41,265 bases of DNA from an uncultured Bacteroides sp. (GCA_900556625.1 USPQ01000019.1:1-41265), one strand, 5' to 3'; shown: positions 7,430 to 17,466, counted from the stretch's first letter. Made by a program: numbers and translations. Notes: generated by a model from the sequence alone, not told the origin.

Positions 7430-10400
7430 ATGGAAGAAAAGCAGCAGCATGGCAGGTGGAAGTACCTCATGTGCATTTGGTTTGGAATCTTTTGTTTCCC
7501 ATTGATTGCAATAGCAGCACAGGGAGTCATAAAGGTGAAAGGGTATTTTAGTGAAGTACAAGCTATCCGTCAGATCGAAAAAAACAGTAATTATGTGTTT
7601 TTTTACGATGCAGCGGATTTGGATGAAGTAAAGCGCAAAAACATTGACTGCCAAGGTACGATTGAAAAAGTATTGTCAGTTGTATTTGAAGGGAGTAATG
7701 TTAACTATTTAGTCCGGGGAGACGAAGTTGTACTGAAAGTGAATAAACAGAGTGTACAGCAGAAAGGAGAGAAAAGAGTCGTCACAGGTGTGGTTACAGA
7801 CGCCATAGACGGCGAGCCGTTGGTAGGTGTGAACATTGTTGTGAAAGGTCAGAAAAGTGGAACTATCACGGATTTGAATGGTAGATATTCTATTTCTGTG
7901 AGCGGAGACAAAGCCGTACTGGTCTTCTCGTACATCGGTTACCAGAAACGTGAAGCTCCGGTAGAAGATTTAGGGGTGGTTAATGTCACGATGTCCGGAG
8001 AACAGCAGACGTTGAACGAGGTCGTTGTTGTAGGTTCCGGAGTACAAAAGAAAGTGAGTGTGACAGGGGCTATTACAAATGTGAAAGGAGATATTTTACG
8101 AATGCCGACTTCACAATTAAGTACTTCGTTTGCCGGTAAGCTGGCAGGTGTGATTGCTACCACTAAAACAGGAGAGCCGGGTTCTGGGGCTGATTTTTAT
8201 ATTCGCGGTATTTCTACTTTTGGCGGGCGTACAACACCGCTTATATTATTGGACGATGTAGAAATTTCAGTAGCTGATCTGAACTATGTGCCGGCGGAAA
8301 ATATCGAGAGTTTCTCCATTTTAAAAGATGCTTCTGCAACTGCAATTTATGGTGCACGCGGTGCAAATGGTGTAATGATAATCTCGACAAAGGGAGGTGA
8401 TTACAATATGAAGACGAAAGTTAATGTTAGTGCGGAGAACTCTTTCAATATCATGTCCGATTTTCCTGAGTTTGTAGATGGTCCCAGATATATGGAACTT
8501 TACAATGAAGCTGACCTGTCGAGAAATCCGAATAAATCGAAAGATCAATTATTGTATTCGGACAGACGGATCCAGTTGACCCGTGACGGGGTAAATCCTT
8601 ATGTATATCCGAATGTGGATTGGCAGGATGTCATTTTCAAAAAGATGACAATGACGCAGCGTGCCAATATCAATGTATCGGGAGGAGGTACAAAAGTGAA
8701 GTATTATATGAGCTTGAATGTCAGCCACGATAGTGGTTTGCTGAATACGGAGAAAGCTTATTCGTGGAACAATAATATTAATATCATGAATTATACGTTC
8801 CAGAATAATATCTCCTATAAGTTGACCCCCACAACGACAATCAGGATGAATATGAATGCTCAGATCCGTCAGAACAAAGGGCCTAATATCAATAGTGCTG
8901 ATTTGTTTAAAATGATTCTGACGACTACTCCGGTAACTTTCCCTGCAACTTATCCTGCGCAACCGGGTGATACGTATATCCGCTATGGGTCTGATTATCA
9001 GAGTTCGGACTATCTTTATCCTAATCCTTATGCGCAGATGATGACTTCTTATAAGGAGCAGAATGCGAATACATTGAATACAGTCATTAAAGTGGAGCAG
9101 GATTTTGGGTTTGTAACAAAAGGATTGAAGGCAAATATTTGGGTAAACTTTAAAAACTGGTCCAGCAGTTCCTACAATCGTTCCATTACTCCTTATCTTT
9201 TCAGAGCTGTGGGATACAGTGAAGATAGTCCGTTGGAATATGACTTGGAACGTATTCAGGAAGGTGCAGACTATATAGCACAGTCGGATATTGCCAGAAG
9301 TTCGGATCAGACATTTGAATTTCAGGGAAATATCAGTTATAATCGTCAATTTGGTTTGCACAATGTCGGAGGTATGTTGATGTACCGGCAAAGGGAATAC
9401 AGAAGTGATGTGCTTCCTAATCGTAATCAAGGAGTCTCAGGACGTTTCACATATGATTACGGACAACGTTATCTGGCTGAAATCAACTTCGGTTATAACG
9501 GTACGGAACGTCTTGCCAAGAAGAAGCGTTTCGGTTTCTTCCCGGCAATGTCTTTAGGATGGGTTATCAGTAATGAGAAGTTCTTTGAACCTTTGAAAAA
9601 TGCGGTGAATAATCTGAAAGTGAGAGCCTCTTATGGATTGGTAGGTAGCGATGATCTGGCACAAGCGGGCGGAAGCTATTATTTATATATTGATAAGCTG
9701 ACGGATAATAAATTGGATCAGATAAAGTGGACATTTGGAGAGAGTATGAATCACACATTGGGAGGTCCGGAGATTGCCTATTATGCAAATCTGGATGCTG
9801 TGTGGGAAAAAGCGAAGAAATTTGATATTGGCGTAGATATGACTTTGTTTGACCACTGGAATATAACAATAGACTATTTCTATGACAAACGTTACGATAT
9901 ATTTATGGAACGTCAGTCTTGGCCTAATTCTTTGGGTTATGGTAAAGCAAAACCTTGGGGAAATGTCGGTAAAATGGATAATAAGGGTGTGGAGTTCAGC
10001 CTTAATTATCATAAGAATTTCTCTAAAGATTTGGGGGCTAGTTTTCAGGCTAACCTGACATATAATAAAAATAAGTTGGTTTATAAAGACGAACCGGATT
10101 ATCCTACTATTTGGAAGTCGGAAACAGGAAAACCATATTCCAGATTGACCGGATATATTTCGGAAGGACTGTTCCAGAGCCAGGAGGAGATAGATAACAG
10201 CCCGGAACAGATGGTAGGAAATAGCACTCCGAAGGTCGGTGATATCAAATACCGTGATTTGAATGGTGATGGAAAAATAACGGAAGACGACCAATGTATG
10301 ATTTCCAAGTACGGTTCTGTTCCACGTTTGCAATATGGTTTCGGTGGTACCATTAATTATAAAAAATTCGACTTTGGTATTTTCTTCAGTGGTTCGGCAT

Positions 10401-10780
10401 TGCGTTCCATTCTGATCAATGGTTTGGACCCCTTCCTTGAAGGGAATCGTATACCGAATAAGAATGTGTTGAAATTTATTGCAGATAATCACTGGTCGGT
10501 AGATAATCCGAATCCGAATGCCGAATATCCGCGTTTGGGATTGACGACCGGTGATATAGGTAATAATACGGTCAACAGTACTTATTGGTTGCGTAATGGT
10601 TCTTTCCTGCGTCTGAAGAATCTGGAAATCGGTTATAAAATTCCGTATGGGCGTATTTATGTCAGTGGTGCGAATCTGCTTCGTTTCAGCCCGTTTGATT
10701 TGTGGGATCCGGAATTGAGCAGTTGGAATAGCTATCCGTTGCAACGTACGGTCAATGTAGGTTTACAACTTAATTTCTAA
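7430..10780 (+). CDS. SusC/RagA TonB-dependent transporter with STN signalling domain
   Basis: 1116 residues. Signal peptide to about residue 30. An STN domain follows (about 33-105, VKGYFSEVQAIRQIEKNSNY), the part that contacts a FecR anti-sigma factor. Next is a carboxypeptidase-regulatory-like domain (about 117-189, VVTGVVTDAIDGEPLVGVNI) and a TonB plug (about 195-325) containing the Bacteroidetes ISTFGG and KDASATAIYGARGANGVMII motifs. The rest is the 22-strand barrel ending in the aromatic motif VNVGLQLNF. It imports oligosaccharides or glycopeptides across the outer membrane with its SusD partner, powered by TonB. The STN domain makes it a transducer for the anti-sigma/sigma pair upstream. 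SusD follows after 20 bp. Confidence 0.95.
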   Translation: MEEKQQHGRWKYLMCIWFGIFCFPLIAIAAQGVIKVKGYFSEVQAIRQIEKNSNYVFFYDAADLDEVKRKNIDCQGTIEKVLSVVFEGSNVNYLVRGDEVVLKVNKQSVQQKGEKRVVTGVVTDAIDGEPLVGVNIVVKGQKSGTITDLNGRYSISVSGDKAVLVFSYIGYQKREAPVEDLGVVNVTMSGEQQTLNEVVVVGSGVQKKVSVTGAITNVKGDILRMPTSQLSTSFAGKLAGVIATTKTGEPGSGADFYIRGISTFGGRTTPLILLDDVEISVADLNYVPAENIESFSILKDASATAIYGARGANGVMIISTKGGDYNMKTKVNVSAENSFNIMSDFPEFVDGPRYMELYNEADLSRNPNKSKDQLLYSDRRIQLTRDGVNPYVYPNVDWQDVIFKKMTMTQRANINVSGGGTKVKYYMSLNVSHDSGLLNTEKAYSWNNNINIMNYTFQNNISYKLTPTTTIRMNMNAQIRQNKGPNINSADLFKMILTTTPVTFPATYPAQPGDTYIRYGSDYQSSDYLYPNPYAQMMTSYKEQNANTLNTVIKVEQDFGFVTKGLKANIWVNFKNWSSSSYNRSITPYLFRAVGYSEDSPLEYDLERIQEGADYIAQSDIARSSDQTFEFQGNISYNRQFGLHNVGGMLMYRQREYRSDVLPNRNQGVSGRFTYDYGQRYLAEINFGYNGTERLAKKKRFGFFPAMSLGWVISNEKFFEPLKNAVNNLKVRASYGLVGSDDLAQAGGSYYLYIDKLTDNKLDQIKWTFGESMNHTLGGPEIAYYANLDAVWEKAKKFDIGVDMTLFDHWNITIDYFYDKRYDIFMERQSWPNSLGYGKAKPWGNVGKMDNKGVEFSLNYHKNFSKDLGASFQANLTYNKNKLVYKDEPDYPTIWKSETGKPYSRLTGYISEGLFQSQEEIDNSPEQMVGNSTPKVGDIKYRDLNGDGKITEDDQCMISKYGSVPRLQYGFGGTINYKKFDFGIFFSGSALRSILINGLDPFLEGNRIPNKNVLKFIADNHWSVDNPNPNAEYPRLGLTTGDIGNNTVNSTYWLRNGSFLRLKNLEIGYKIPYGRIYVSGANLLRFSPFDLWDPELSSWNSYPLQRTVNVGLQLNF

Positions 10781-10800
10781 TAATCTAAATCATAGAAGAT

Positions 10801-12876
10801 ATGAATATTCTGAAAAATATAGTTCGAGTGGGTCTGATTGTGACTGCTCTTTCATTTAATTTAGTTTCTTGTGATTATCTGGATGTAGTTCCGCCTGAAC
10901 AAGCAGGGCTACAGGATGCCACAAAGACCCGGAAAAGTACTTTAGGATTTCTGTTCACTTGTTATGCAGGACTTCAGGAAGATGATTCTCCTATTGGTCA
11001 CACAAGTGCTCTTAATGGTTCCACAGATGAGTTTGCACTGCCGATAGAATGGCGGAACGATAGTGGAGCTTTTTGGGATGATTATGCATATAATTTAGTC
11101 TCGGCAGCCAATCCGGATGGACTTTGGGGTAATTATTATAAGTATATTGGTCAATGCTATCTTTTTTTACGTCAGGTCGAAAATAATCCCGGTGAAACCT
11201 TATTGCAGGAATGGTTACCGGGTGAAAAAGAACAGTGGTTGGCCGAAGCTCATTTTTTAATTGCTTATTATCATTTTGCATTACTGAGAAAATACGGTCC
11301 TATACCTGTTGTTACGGAATATGTACCTCAGAGTACTCCCTCTTCCGATTTTGGTGGAAGATATCATTATGATTATTGTGTTAACTGGATTGCATATCAA
11401 CTTGATCTGGCAGCACAGAATTTGCCGCCGACCCGTGAGGGAACAGAATGGGGACGTGCTACTTCTACGATGGCTAAAGCTTTGAAAGCCCGTGTACTGA
11501 TGTATGCTGCTTCTCCTCTTTGGAATGGTCAATTCCCTTTTTCTTCATGGAAGAATAAAGTGAATACTCCCGGGGATAAAGACTTTTTTGTAGGTGATGA
11601 TGCTAAATATAAAGAATCTATCGGACGGGATGATTATGGCATTGAACTGGTAAGCAGCAGTTATAATGAGAAAAAATGGGAAAGAGCGATGGAGGCCTGT
11701 CAGAAGGCGTTGGATTTTGCGCTTAATGAGGGTGGATGCCGTCTTTATGGAACGGAAGCTTCTGATATGACATTGTATCAGACAGAACTGGGAAATAATG
11801 ATAAGTGGTTACCTTATGTGCCGGGAAAGGAGGATAATAATATCCAGGAGAACAGAGAGTTCAAAGAAAGAGTGATGATGCTTCGTTATATGGTTGCTTC
11901 CCGCTATCCGCATAATAAGGAATTAATTTGGGGGCTAACCGGTAAGAATATTAATTCAAGAATACAGGGACGTATACCGGCGCATATATTCCAAACAGGT
12001 AATAAGACTTCTTGGGCAGGGGGATTTTCAGCTATTTCTCCGACGCTATATACCATTGAACATTTCTATACGGAAGATGGTGTGTTGCCTGAAGAGGCCG
12101 CTTCAACAGGCGATTTTGCTTCAAGAGCAGAATGGTTCCAAAAAGCAGGAATAGCAGGAAACAACAGAGAGGATATTATTAAACTTTGTGTGAACCGTGA
12201 ACCGCGTTTTTACGCATGGATGGCGTTCGATGGTGGTGATTACGGTTCAAAGTTGTTGAAGGCCAGCAGTGGCGATGCAGGTTCGCCATGCGTTTTGAAC
12301 ATGAAGACTGCTGCAGGACATGGATACGACCTTACCAGAAGTCCGCGTAACTATAATGTTACAGGATTTATGACCCAAAAATATGTAAATCCGACAGCTC
12401 AATTTGTATTCGATGGTGGAGCTTTCCAGGCTGGAGATACCAAACCGATACCTCTTATACGTTTGGCAGAATTGTATCTGAATCTGGCGGAATGTCAGGC
12501 GAACGTAGGTGGTGCCAATCTGGCAAATGCTTTAGCCAACTTGAAGGAGGTTCGTGACCGTGCCGGTGTTCCCACGACTACGACTGTACCGGAACAGAGT
12601 AAATTAATTGAAATGATTCATAATGAGCGATTTATTGAGTTCTGGAATGAAGGCCATCGTTATCATGATGTGCGCCGTTGGGCGGAAGGTCAGAAATACT
12701 TTGGTGCTAAACGTGAGGGGTTGAACGCAATGGTGAAAGATGTACCGTTTGAAAAATTTAATGTAAGGACTACTATTGACCAGCCTTTCAGATGGAACGA
12801 CCGTTTATATCTGGCTCCTATTCAGAATGCCGAAGTGTATAAAAACCCGCAAATGGTTCAGGCATACGGTTACTAA
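10801..12876 (+). CDS. SusD/RagB-like surface lipoprotein
   Basis: 691 residues with a lipoprotein signal (lipobox LVSC, Cys24, then DYLDVVPPEQ, typical of SusD). It is the lid and ligand-binding partner of the SusC barrel just upstream. N-terminal TPR-like helices include EQWLAEAHFLIAYYHFALLR and YGPIPVVTEYVP. The C-terminal block carries PLIRLAELYLNLAECQAN, LIEMIHNERFIEFWNEGHRY and the ending NPQMVQAYGY, all standard for RagB/SusD. It is longer than SusD of the starch system (about 550 residues), as often seen in mucin-type loci. The next gene starts 7 bp downstream. Confidence 0.95.
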   Translation: MNILKNIVRVGLIVTALSFNLVSCDYLDVVPPEQAGLQDATKTRKSTLGFLFTCYAGLQEDDSPIGHTSALNGSTDEFALPIEWRNDSGAFWDDYAYNLVSAANPDGLWGNYYKYIGQCYLFLRQVENNPGETLLQEWLPGEKEQWLAEAHFLIAYYHFALLRKYGPIPVVTEYVPQSTPSSDFGGRYHYDYCVNWIAYQLDLAAQNLPPTREGTEWGRATSTMAKALKARVLMYAASPLWNGQFPFSSWKNKVNTPGDKDFFVGDDAKYKESIGRDDYGIELVSSSYNEKKWERAMEACQKALDFALNEGGCRLYGTEASDMTLYQTELGNNDKWLPYVPGKEDNNIQENREFKERVMMLRYMVASRYPHNKELIWGLTGKNINSRIQGRIPAHIFQTGNKTSWAGGFSAISPTLYTIEHFYTEDGVLPEEAASTGDFASRAEWFQKAGIAGNNREDIIKLCVNREPRFYAWMAFDGGDYGSKLLKASSGDAGSPCVLNMKTAAGHGYDLTRSPRNYNVTGFMTQKYVNPTAQFVFDGGAFQAGDTKPIPLIRLAELYLNLAECQANVGGANLANALANLKEVRDRAGVPTTTTVPEQSKLIEMIHNERFIEFWNEGHRYHDVRRWAEGQKYFGAKREGLNAMVKDVPFEKFNVRTTIDQPFRWNDRLYLAPIQNAEVYKNPQMVQAYGY

Positions 12877-12883
12877 TTGTATT

Positions 12884-14296
12884 ATGAATTTAAAAAGCAA
12901 ATTTATGAAGAAAAGTTTATTTATACCATTATTATGCGGATTGTCATTTGTCTATACGGCATGTGATGAATATGATGATACATATCCGAAAGAATATCAT
13001 AAGATCTTGTCTTTGAAGCAAACCGGAGAAGAAAGTAAAATTCTTTATAACACCGGTCAGGATGCTTCTTTTGATATAACAATCATGAAGACCGGATGTG
13101 ATCCGTCATTAACGGCTCAGGCTCAATTGACTGTATTGTCGGATGAAGCATTAAAGGAATACAATGAAAATTATACTATTTTGCCTTCAAATACCTATTC
13201 TATAGATGGCAGCGAGTTGATTTTTCAGTCCGATGAGAGATATAAAATGTCCAAAGTGGTGATGAAAACGAGTGCAATTCAAGCCTTGGTAGAACTTCCG
13301 GAAAATGCTGATAAGACTTTTGTATTGCCCATTTCATTGGTTAGTGCTACGGATTCTGTAAATTCTATGAATAATCTCTATGTCATGAAGCCTGTGATTA
13401 CCACTCCGAAGCTGGAATTTAAAGTCTCTGAGGAAGAATGTGTCCAAGGGTTTATAAATAGTACGGATCCTGTTTTATTCACTATACCTATGGGGTTAGA
13501 GATAGACAACCAATGGGATTTCACGGCTAAGGTAGAAGTTGTGAATAACGATGGAAAGGAAGGATACTTGTCTTCTAGTTCAGTAACGCTGGAAAATGAC
13601 GGTCTGGTAACGTTTGAGCCGGGAAAAGAAGCTTCATTGAAGGTGTCGGTATCGGCAGGAAGCGGTGATGATTTGACAAATCTGGTTGTAGGAGGACGAG
13701 TGGCTATTAAAATTACCGAAATAGAAGGAATTAATTTTGATTTTGATAGTCGGGAGTTTAATCTGACAGTGACAGGTAAAGAATATGAGTATAATAACAA
13801 AGGGTTGGATGCTTCTATGTTGAGTTTCAATTTCCCCGATTTTGTAGGTAATACAACTGCTGCGAGTTTGTTTGATAAAGATCCTGCAACGTATGTGCAG
13901 ACTCCATTCCCTAATAGGAACTTTGTTAATACCGGCGGCACTAATCCTTATCTCCAATTGCAACTTCCGGAAGGAGTTACAGATTTTGCCATCTCATGGA
14001 CACAGTGTTTACAAAATGAAGTCTCTTTATTGAGAGGATTTGATGTACTTTGGTCTGTTGATGGTACATTTGAGGATATTCCTAATGCTCGAAAGTCATA
14101 TAGTGTGGCTGATTTGAGCGCGGCAGGTGCGGTTAACTTGGGAGCTTCTTTCACAACATCAGCTTGCCATTGTGATACCCCGGTTAAGTTTATACGTATA
14201 GTACAAACTTGGAATTGTGAGAGTACCACTGATGCAGGTGGAAGGTGGCAATTCCGATTGGCTGAACTTAAACTTTACGGAGTATCCATTAAATAA
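12884..14296 (+). CDS. DUF1735 surface lipoprotein, probable glycan binder
   Basis: 470 residues from ATG 12884; ATG 12905, giving 463, is equally possible. The frame is open further upstream inside the SusD gene, but the lipoprotein signal fixes the start: KKSLFIPLLCGLSFVYTAC with lipobox Cys27. N-terminal DUF1735 domain at about 45-185 (FDITIMKTGCDPSLTAQAQL, then YTILPSNTYSIDGSELIFQ). The C-terminal third, from about residue 330, resembles a discoidin-like beta-sandwich (LFDKDPATYVQTPF, then YLQLQLPEGVTDFAISW). This is the usual position of a surface glycan-binding protein in a SusC/SusD operon. Specificity cannot be read. A strong hairpin follows. Confidence 0.85.
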   Translation: MNLKSKFMKKSLFIPLLCGLSFVYTACDEYDDTYPKEYHKILSLKQTGEESKILYNTGQDASFDITIMKTGCDPSLTAQAQLTVLSDEALKEYNENYTILPSNTYSIDGSELIFQSDERYKMSKVVMKTSAIQALVELPENADKTFVLPISLVSATDSVNSMNNLYVMKPVITTPKLEFKVSEEECVQGFINSTDPVLFTIPMGLEIDNQWDFTAKVEVVNNDGKEGYLSSSSVTLENDGLVTFEPGKEASLKVSVSAGSGDDLTNLVVGGRVAIKITEIEGINFDFDSREFNLTVTGKEYEYNNKGLDASMLSFNFPDFVGNTTAASLFDKDPATYVQTPFPNRNFVNTGGTNPYLQLQLPEGVTDFAISWTQCLQNEVSLLRGFDVLWSVDGTFEDIPNARKSYSVADLSAAGAVNLGASFTTSACHCDTPVKFIRIVQTWNCESTTDAGGRWQFRLAELKLYGVSIK

Positions 14297-14320
14297 GATA
14301 TATATCTGAAAAATAGCTTT

Positions 14321-14369
14321 ATCCGTTGGTTGGTTTGAGTATAAAAGGATTCCGGCCAACGGATTTTTT
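14321..14369 (+). terminator. Intra-operon terminator or attenuator before the M60 peptidase gene
   Basis: ATCCGTTGGTTGG (14321-14333) pairs over 13 positions, two of them G-U, with CCGGCCAACGGAT (14352-14364), followed by six T. It lies between the DUF1735 gene and the M60 gene, and no TAnnTTTG promoter is visible before the latter. It therefore probably lowers expression of the peptidase relative to SusC/D. Confidence 0.75.
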
Positions 14370-14395
14370 ATCAGTTAAATCTAATATTATTTATT

Positions 14396-17329
14396 ATGGT
14401 AAATTTCTTGAAGACACACTTTGGTACCATGTTGACAGTGCTATGCGTCCTATTACTTTTTACTGCTTGCAGTGACGATGAAGAGGTGATAGATCCCTTT
14501 CTAAAAACAGACTTGATTGGTGAAACAATCAATTTGGGTTCGGATGCCGTAGAAGCATTTGACGTGAAAGTAATAACGAACCGGAGAGACTGGGAAATTG
14601 CTTCTTTAGGAGTTGTTCAATGGTGTAATTACGAAATCATTCCGGATGGAGAAAATGCTATCATTCGTTTTTCCGTTGCCGAGAATGAGGAAGCCACGCA
14701 ACGTGAGACAGAATACCGGTTAACGGCACCAGGTTGCCAGCCTTTGAAAATAAAAATTGTTCAATTAGGAACAGAATATGCGATTCTTTTTGATCAGTCC
14801 ACCCCTAGGAAAGTGACACAGGAGGGTGAAGAATTTTTGTTGACTGTAACTTCTAATGTCGCTAATGAACCTACGATAGAGGCTGATATGGAAGGCTGGG
14901 TTGAAATAATAGAACAACCGATAGTGACAAGAACTTTTTCAGACAAGATTTTTAAGGTTACAGTACATAAGAACATCACGTTTCAGAATCGCACGGGGCA
15001 TATTAAATTTGTCTCAACTGCGTTAAAAGACCCCGTAGTTTTTACTATCATTCAGGAGAAAGCCTCCACTGAAGGTATGGGTGATACGAAATTGAAGGTA
15101 AAAAGCGCGGAACTTATAGAAGGCAATGTTTACGGCAATCAGGATGTCAGTAAAACTATTGATGGAGACTATTCGACAAATTATAGTAGTGCCTCACTAG
15201 GTTCGCCGGAAGCCAATAGAGGACATTCTATTATCATTGAATATACATTGGAACAGCCCGAAAACATAGGTTATGTTCGTTTGATGCAACGTTCGAACAA
15301 TGATAAAAATTCTCTTTTTGCCAGTGGAGGTGTTTCGGTTTTGAAAGAAGGCGAAACTACTTGGAATGAGGAAATCGGTTTTGTAGCCGCACAAATGGCG
15401 GGAGCGGCTGTTGATATTAGTGTTAATAGCCTTCAAGTGAGTAAAGTGCGTGTACGTATCGATCGGATGACGCCTGGAATTGATAACGTCAATGTGGCTC
15501 TGGCCGAGTTCGAGTGTTATCAGTATTCGGATAATACAAATGACATTTTGGAAGCGCAAAAGTTCTTTACGGACGAGACCTATTCGGAATTAAAGGGTAC
15601 AGTGACTTCAGAAAGCCTTAAGGAGATCAAGACCGCCGTTATTTATCAATTAGCGAAAGAGTTGCTGGAAGGGAAATACGATAAAAAATTTCGTTTTAGT
15701 ACCTACCATTCTTGCAAGAGTCCTGAAATAGTGGCAGAAGAACTGACTATAGGCTCAAGAAGTATATATGATAATCCGACGGGAATCTATTTTACGCAGG
15801 GAGAGCCGGTGCTGGTTTTCGTTATGTACAAAGGAGCAAGCAATACCCCGCTGAGTCTTGCTATTGCCGATTATAGGGAAGGTGGAAAGAAAAGCGTGAT
15901 CTCCTTGCGGGGAGGTTTGAATGTGATTACTCCGGCAAATTCGGGTAATGGCTATATTCAATATTGGACGAGAGATGATGCCGGAGATACAGATGTCGAT
16001 ATTCATTTTTGTTTCGGTAAACAGATTGGCTATTGGGATGTAAGACGTGGTGATACGGATGCCACTTGGCCGGAAATATTGGAGAGGGCTAAGAGAAGTG
16101 CGGTGGATATTCCGAATGCGATGATGGATATTCTGGGACAAAGAGTACACTTGCAGAATACGGTGAATGCCTTTGCCAAATGTGCGCCAAACGCAATTCA
16201 GGCAGTAGTCGATATGCACGACCGTATGTTGGATTTTGAATATTTGATGATGGGACTGGTGAAAAACAATGCTGTGCCTGCTAACCGCTTTTTTGGCGTC
16301 CGTTCTTGGGGAGGAAGTCCTAATTGGAACGGAGTATGTGCCAATTATCCCAACACGGAAGATGCGATGTTGGTTCCGAAGGTCTTTTATAGAAAGAATA
16401 ATGTATGGGTTTTCGGACATGAGTTTGGACATGGCAACCAGGTTGCCCAGATGAAAGGCAATGGTTGGACGGAAGTGACCAATAATCTTTACTGTTCATT
16501 TGCTCAGTATATGATGAGAAACGATCCGTTGAGTGAAGGCTATCTGAGACTGGAACATGAATCCTTCAAGCGTCCGGGAGCACGTTCGGCTTTGGCGGGC
16601 GGGCGTATAAATGCTTTCTTGAACGAAGCTTTGGTTGCCCATAAATCGTACTTCATGCAAGTGGCAACTATTTCCACCGACAAACCGGGCGTATGGGAAT
16701 CTGATCCGTTTGTGAAATTAATCCCTTTATGGCAAATGACTATGTATTTTATGGCAGCGGATATAAAACCTGATTTTTGGCCTGATGTGCATTGGGCGGC
16801 TATCCATGATAATGACAAGAGTTACTCTCCGGGGCGGAGGTATGTGAATTTCATGAAACGTGCTATTGACGCTTCGGGACTGAATCTTTGCGGATTCTTC
16901 GAGGGTATGGGGCTACTGAAAGTATTTGATAATGTGAAGGTGGATGACTACACGGTTGCTACCATAAATATAACGCAGGAAATGGTAGATGAAGTGAAAG
17001 CTTACGGAGAAGGAAAACCATTGCCTTCAGGCGGTATGCAATACATCTCGGCCAACAGCGTGGAAGCATTCAAGAGCAAAAGTAACGTAGAAGGAACATT
17101 TAATTCCGGGATTACCAAAGGAACTGATTATGTCACGGTAGACCATGCTATATGGAAGAATGTAGTTGCTTTTGAAACATATAAAGGCAAAGAACTGACT
17201 GATATTTGTATAGTCGGTACTGGTGACGTGACTAATAAGACAACTCGTGTGGATTATCCTACCGGAGCGACTCGGATTGAGGCGGTAGGTTGGGATGGAA
17301 GTCGGACTTTGGTGACCGGCAGTAGATAA
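14396..17329 (+). CDS. M60-family metallopeptidase with BACON-like and F5/8-type domains
   Basis: 977 residues, lipoprotein signal with Cys25 (LLLFTACSDDEE). Domain order: two BACON-like beta modules (about 35-125 and 130-225), a discoidin/F5-8 type C-like module (about 238-383, KTIDGDYSTNYSSASLG), then an M60 catalytic region. The zinc motif is H675-E-F-G-H679 with the downstream Glu at 693 (GWTEV), matching HExxH-x(8-24)-E of the family. M60/enhancin-like Bacteroides enzymes characterised so far cleave mucin-type O-glycopeptides, with accessory modules that bind glycan. Inference: a surface O-glycoprotease feeding the SusC/SusD pair. Residues before the catalytic region (about 400-540) fit the M60 N-terminal domain. 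Last gene of the operon. Confidence 0.93.
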   Translation: MVNFLKTHFGTMLTVLCVLLLFTACSDDEEVIDPFLKTDLIGETINLGSDAVEAFDVKVITNRRDWEIASLGVVQWCNYEIIPDGENAIIRFSVAENEEATQRETEYRLTAPGCQPLKIKIVQLGTEYAILFDQSTPRKVTQEGEEFLLTVTSNVANEPTIEADMEGWVEIIEQPIVTRTFSDKIFKVTVHKNITFQNRTGHIKFVSTALKDPVVFTIIQEKASTEGMGDTKLKVKSAELIEGNVYGNQDVSKTIDGDYSTNYSSASLGSPEANRGHSIIIEYTLEQPENIGYVRLMQRSNNDKNSLFASGGVSVLKEGETTWNEEIGFVAAQMAGAAVDISVNSLQVSKVRVRIDRMTPGIDNVNVALAEFECYQYSDNTNDILEAQKFFTDETYSELKGTVTSESLKEIKTAVIYQLAKELLEGKYDKKFRFSTYHSCKSPEIVAEELTIGSRSIYDNPTGIYFTQGEPVLVFVMYKGASNTPLSLAIADYREGGKKSVISLRGGLNVITPANSGNGYIQYWTRDDAGDTDVDIHFCFGKQIGYWDVRRGDTDATWPEILERAKRSAVDIPNAMMDILGQRVHLQNTVNAFAKCAPNAIQAVVDMHDRMLDFEYLMMGLVKNNAVPANRFFGVRSWGGSPNWNGVCANYPNTEDAMLVPKVFYRKNNVWVFGHEFGHGNQVAQMKGNGWTEVTNNLYCSFAQYMMRNDPLSEGYLRLEHESFKRPGARSALAGGRINAFLNEALVAHKSYFMQVATISTDKPGVWESDPFVKLIPLWQMTMYFMAADIKPDFWPDVHWAAIHDNDKSYSPGRRYVNFMKRAIDASGLNLCGFFEGMGLLKVFDNVKVDDYTVATINITQEMVDEVKAYGEGKPLPSGGMQYISANSVEAFKSKSNVEGTFNSGITKGTDYVTVDHAIWKNVVAFETYKGKELTDICIVGTGDVTNKTTRVDYPTGATRIEAVGWDGSRTLVTGSR

Positions 17330-17397
17330 AAAAGAGAAAAGCCTTCGATCAATCAGGATAATAACTTAACACATACACTAATCGATCATATGAGCTA

Positions 17398-17466
17398 CTG
17401 TTTTAATATTCAAGTAGAGATGCGGAAAAGCATTCTTACTTGAATATTAAAACAGAGCTCTGTTTT
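17398..17466. terminator. Nested inverted repeats between convergent operons
   Basis: A perfect 19-bp stem (17398-17416 with 17437-17455) encloses a small ATGC stem. Overlapping its right arm is an 18-bp palindrome AAAACAGAGCTCTGTTTT (17449-17466) followed by T, which reaches the stop codon of the minus-strand porin. The layout suits a shared terminator for the M60 operon (+) and the dcuB-asparaginase-porin operon (-). Confidence 0.6.

Noticed and set aside
8549..10744. Long minus-strand open frames
   Set aside because: They are opposite the SusC barrel, their composition is a mirror of SusC codons, and no family marks are seen.
12776..12883. Upstream start of the DUF1735 lipoprotein gene
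   Set aside because: It would overlap the SusD gene by about 100 bp and bury the lipoprotein signal, which must be N-terminal.
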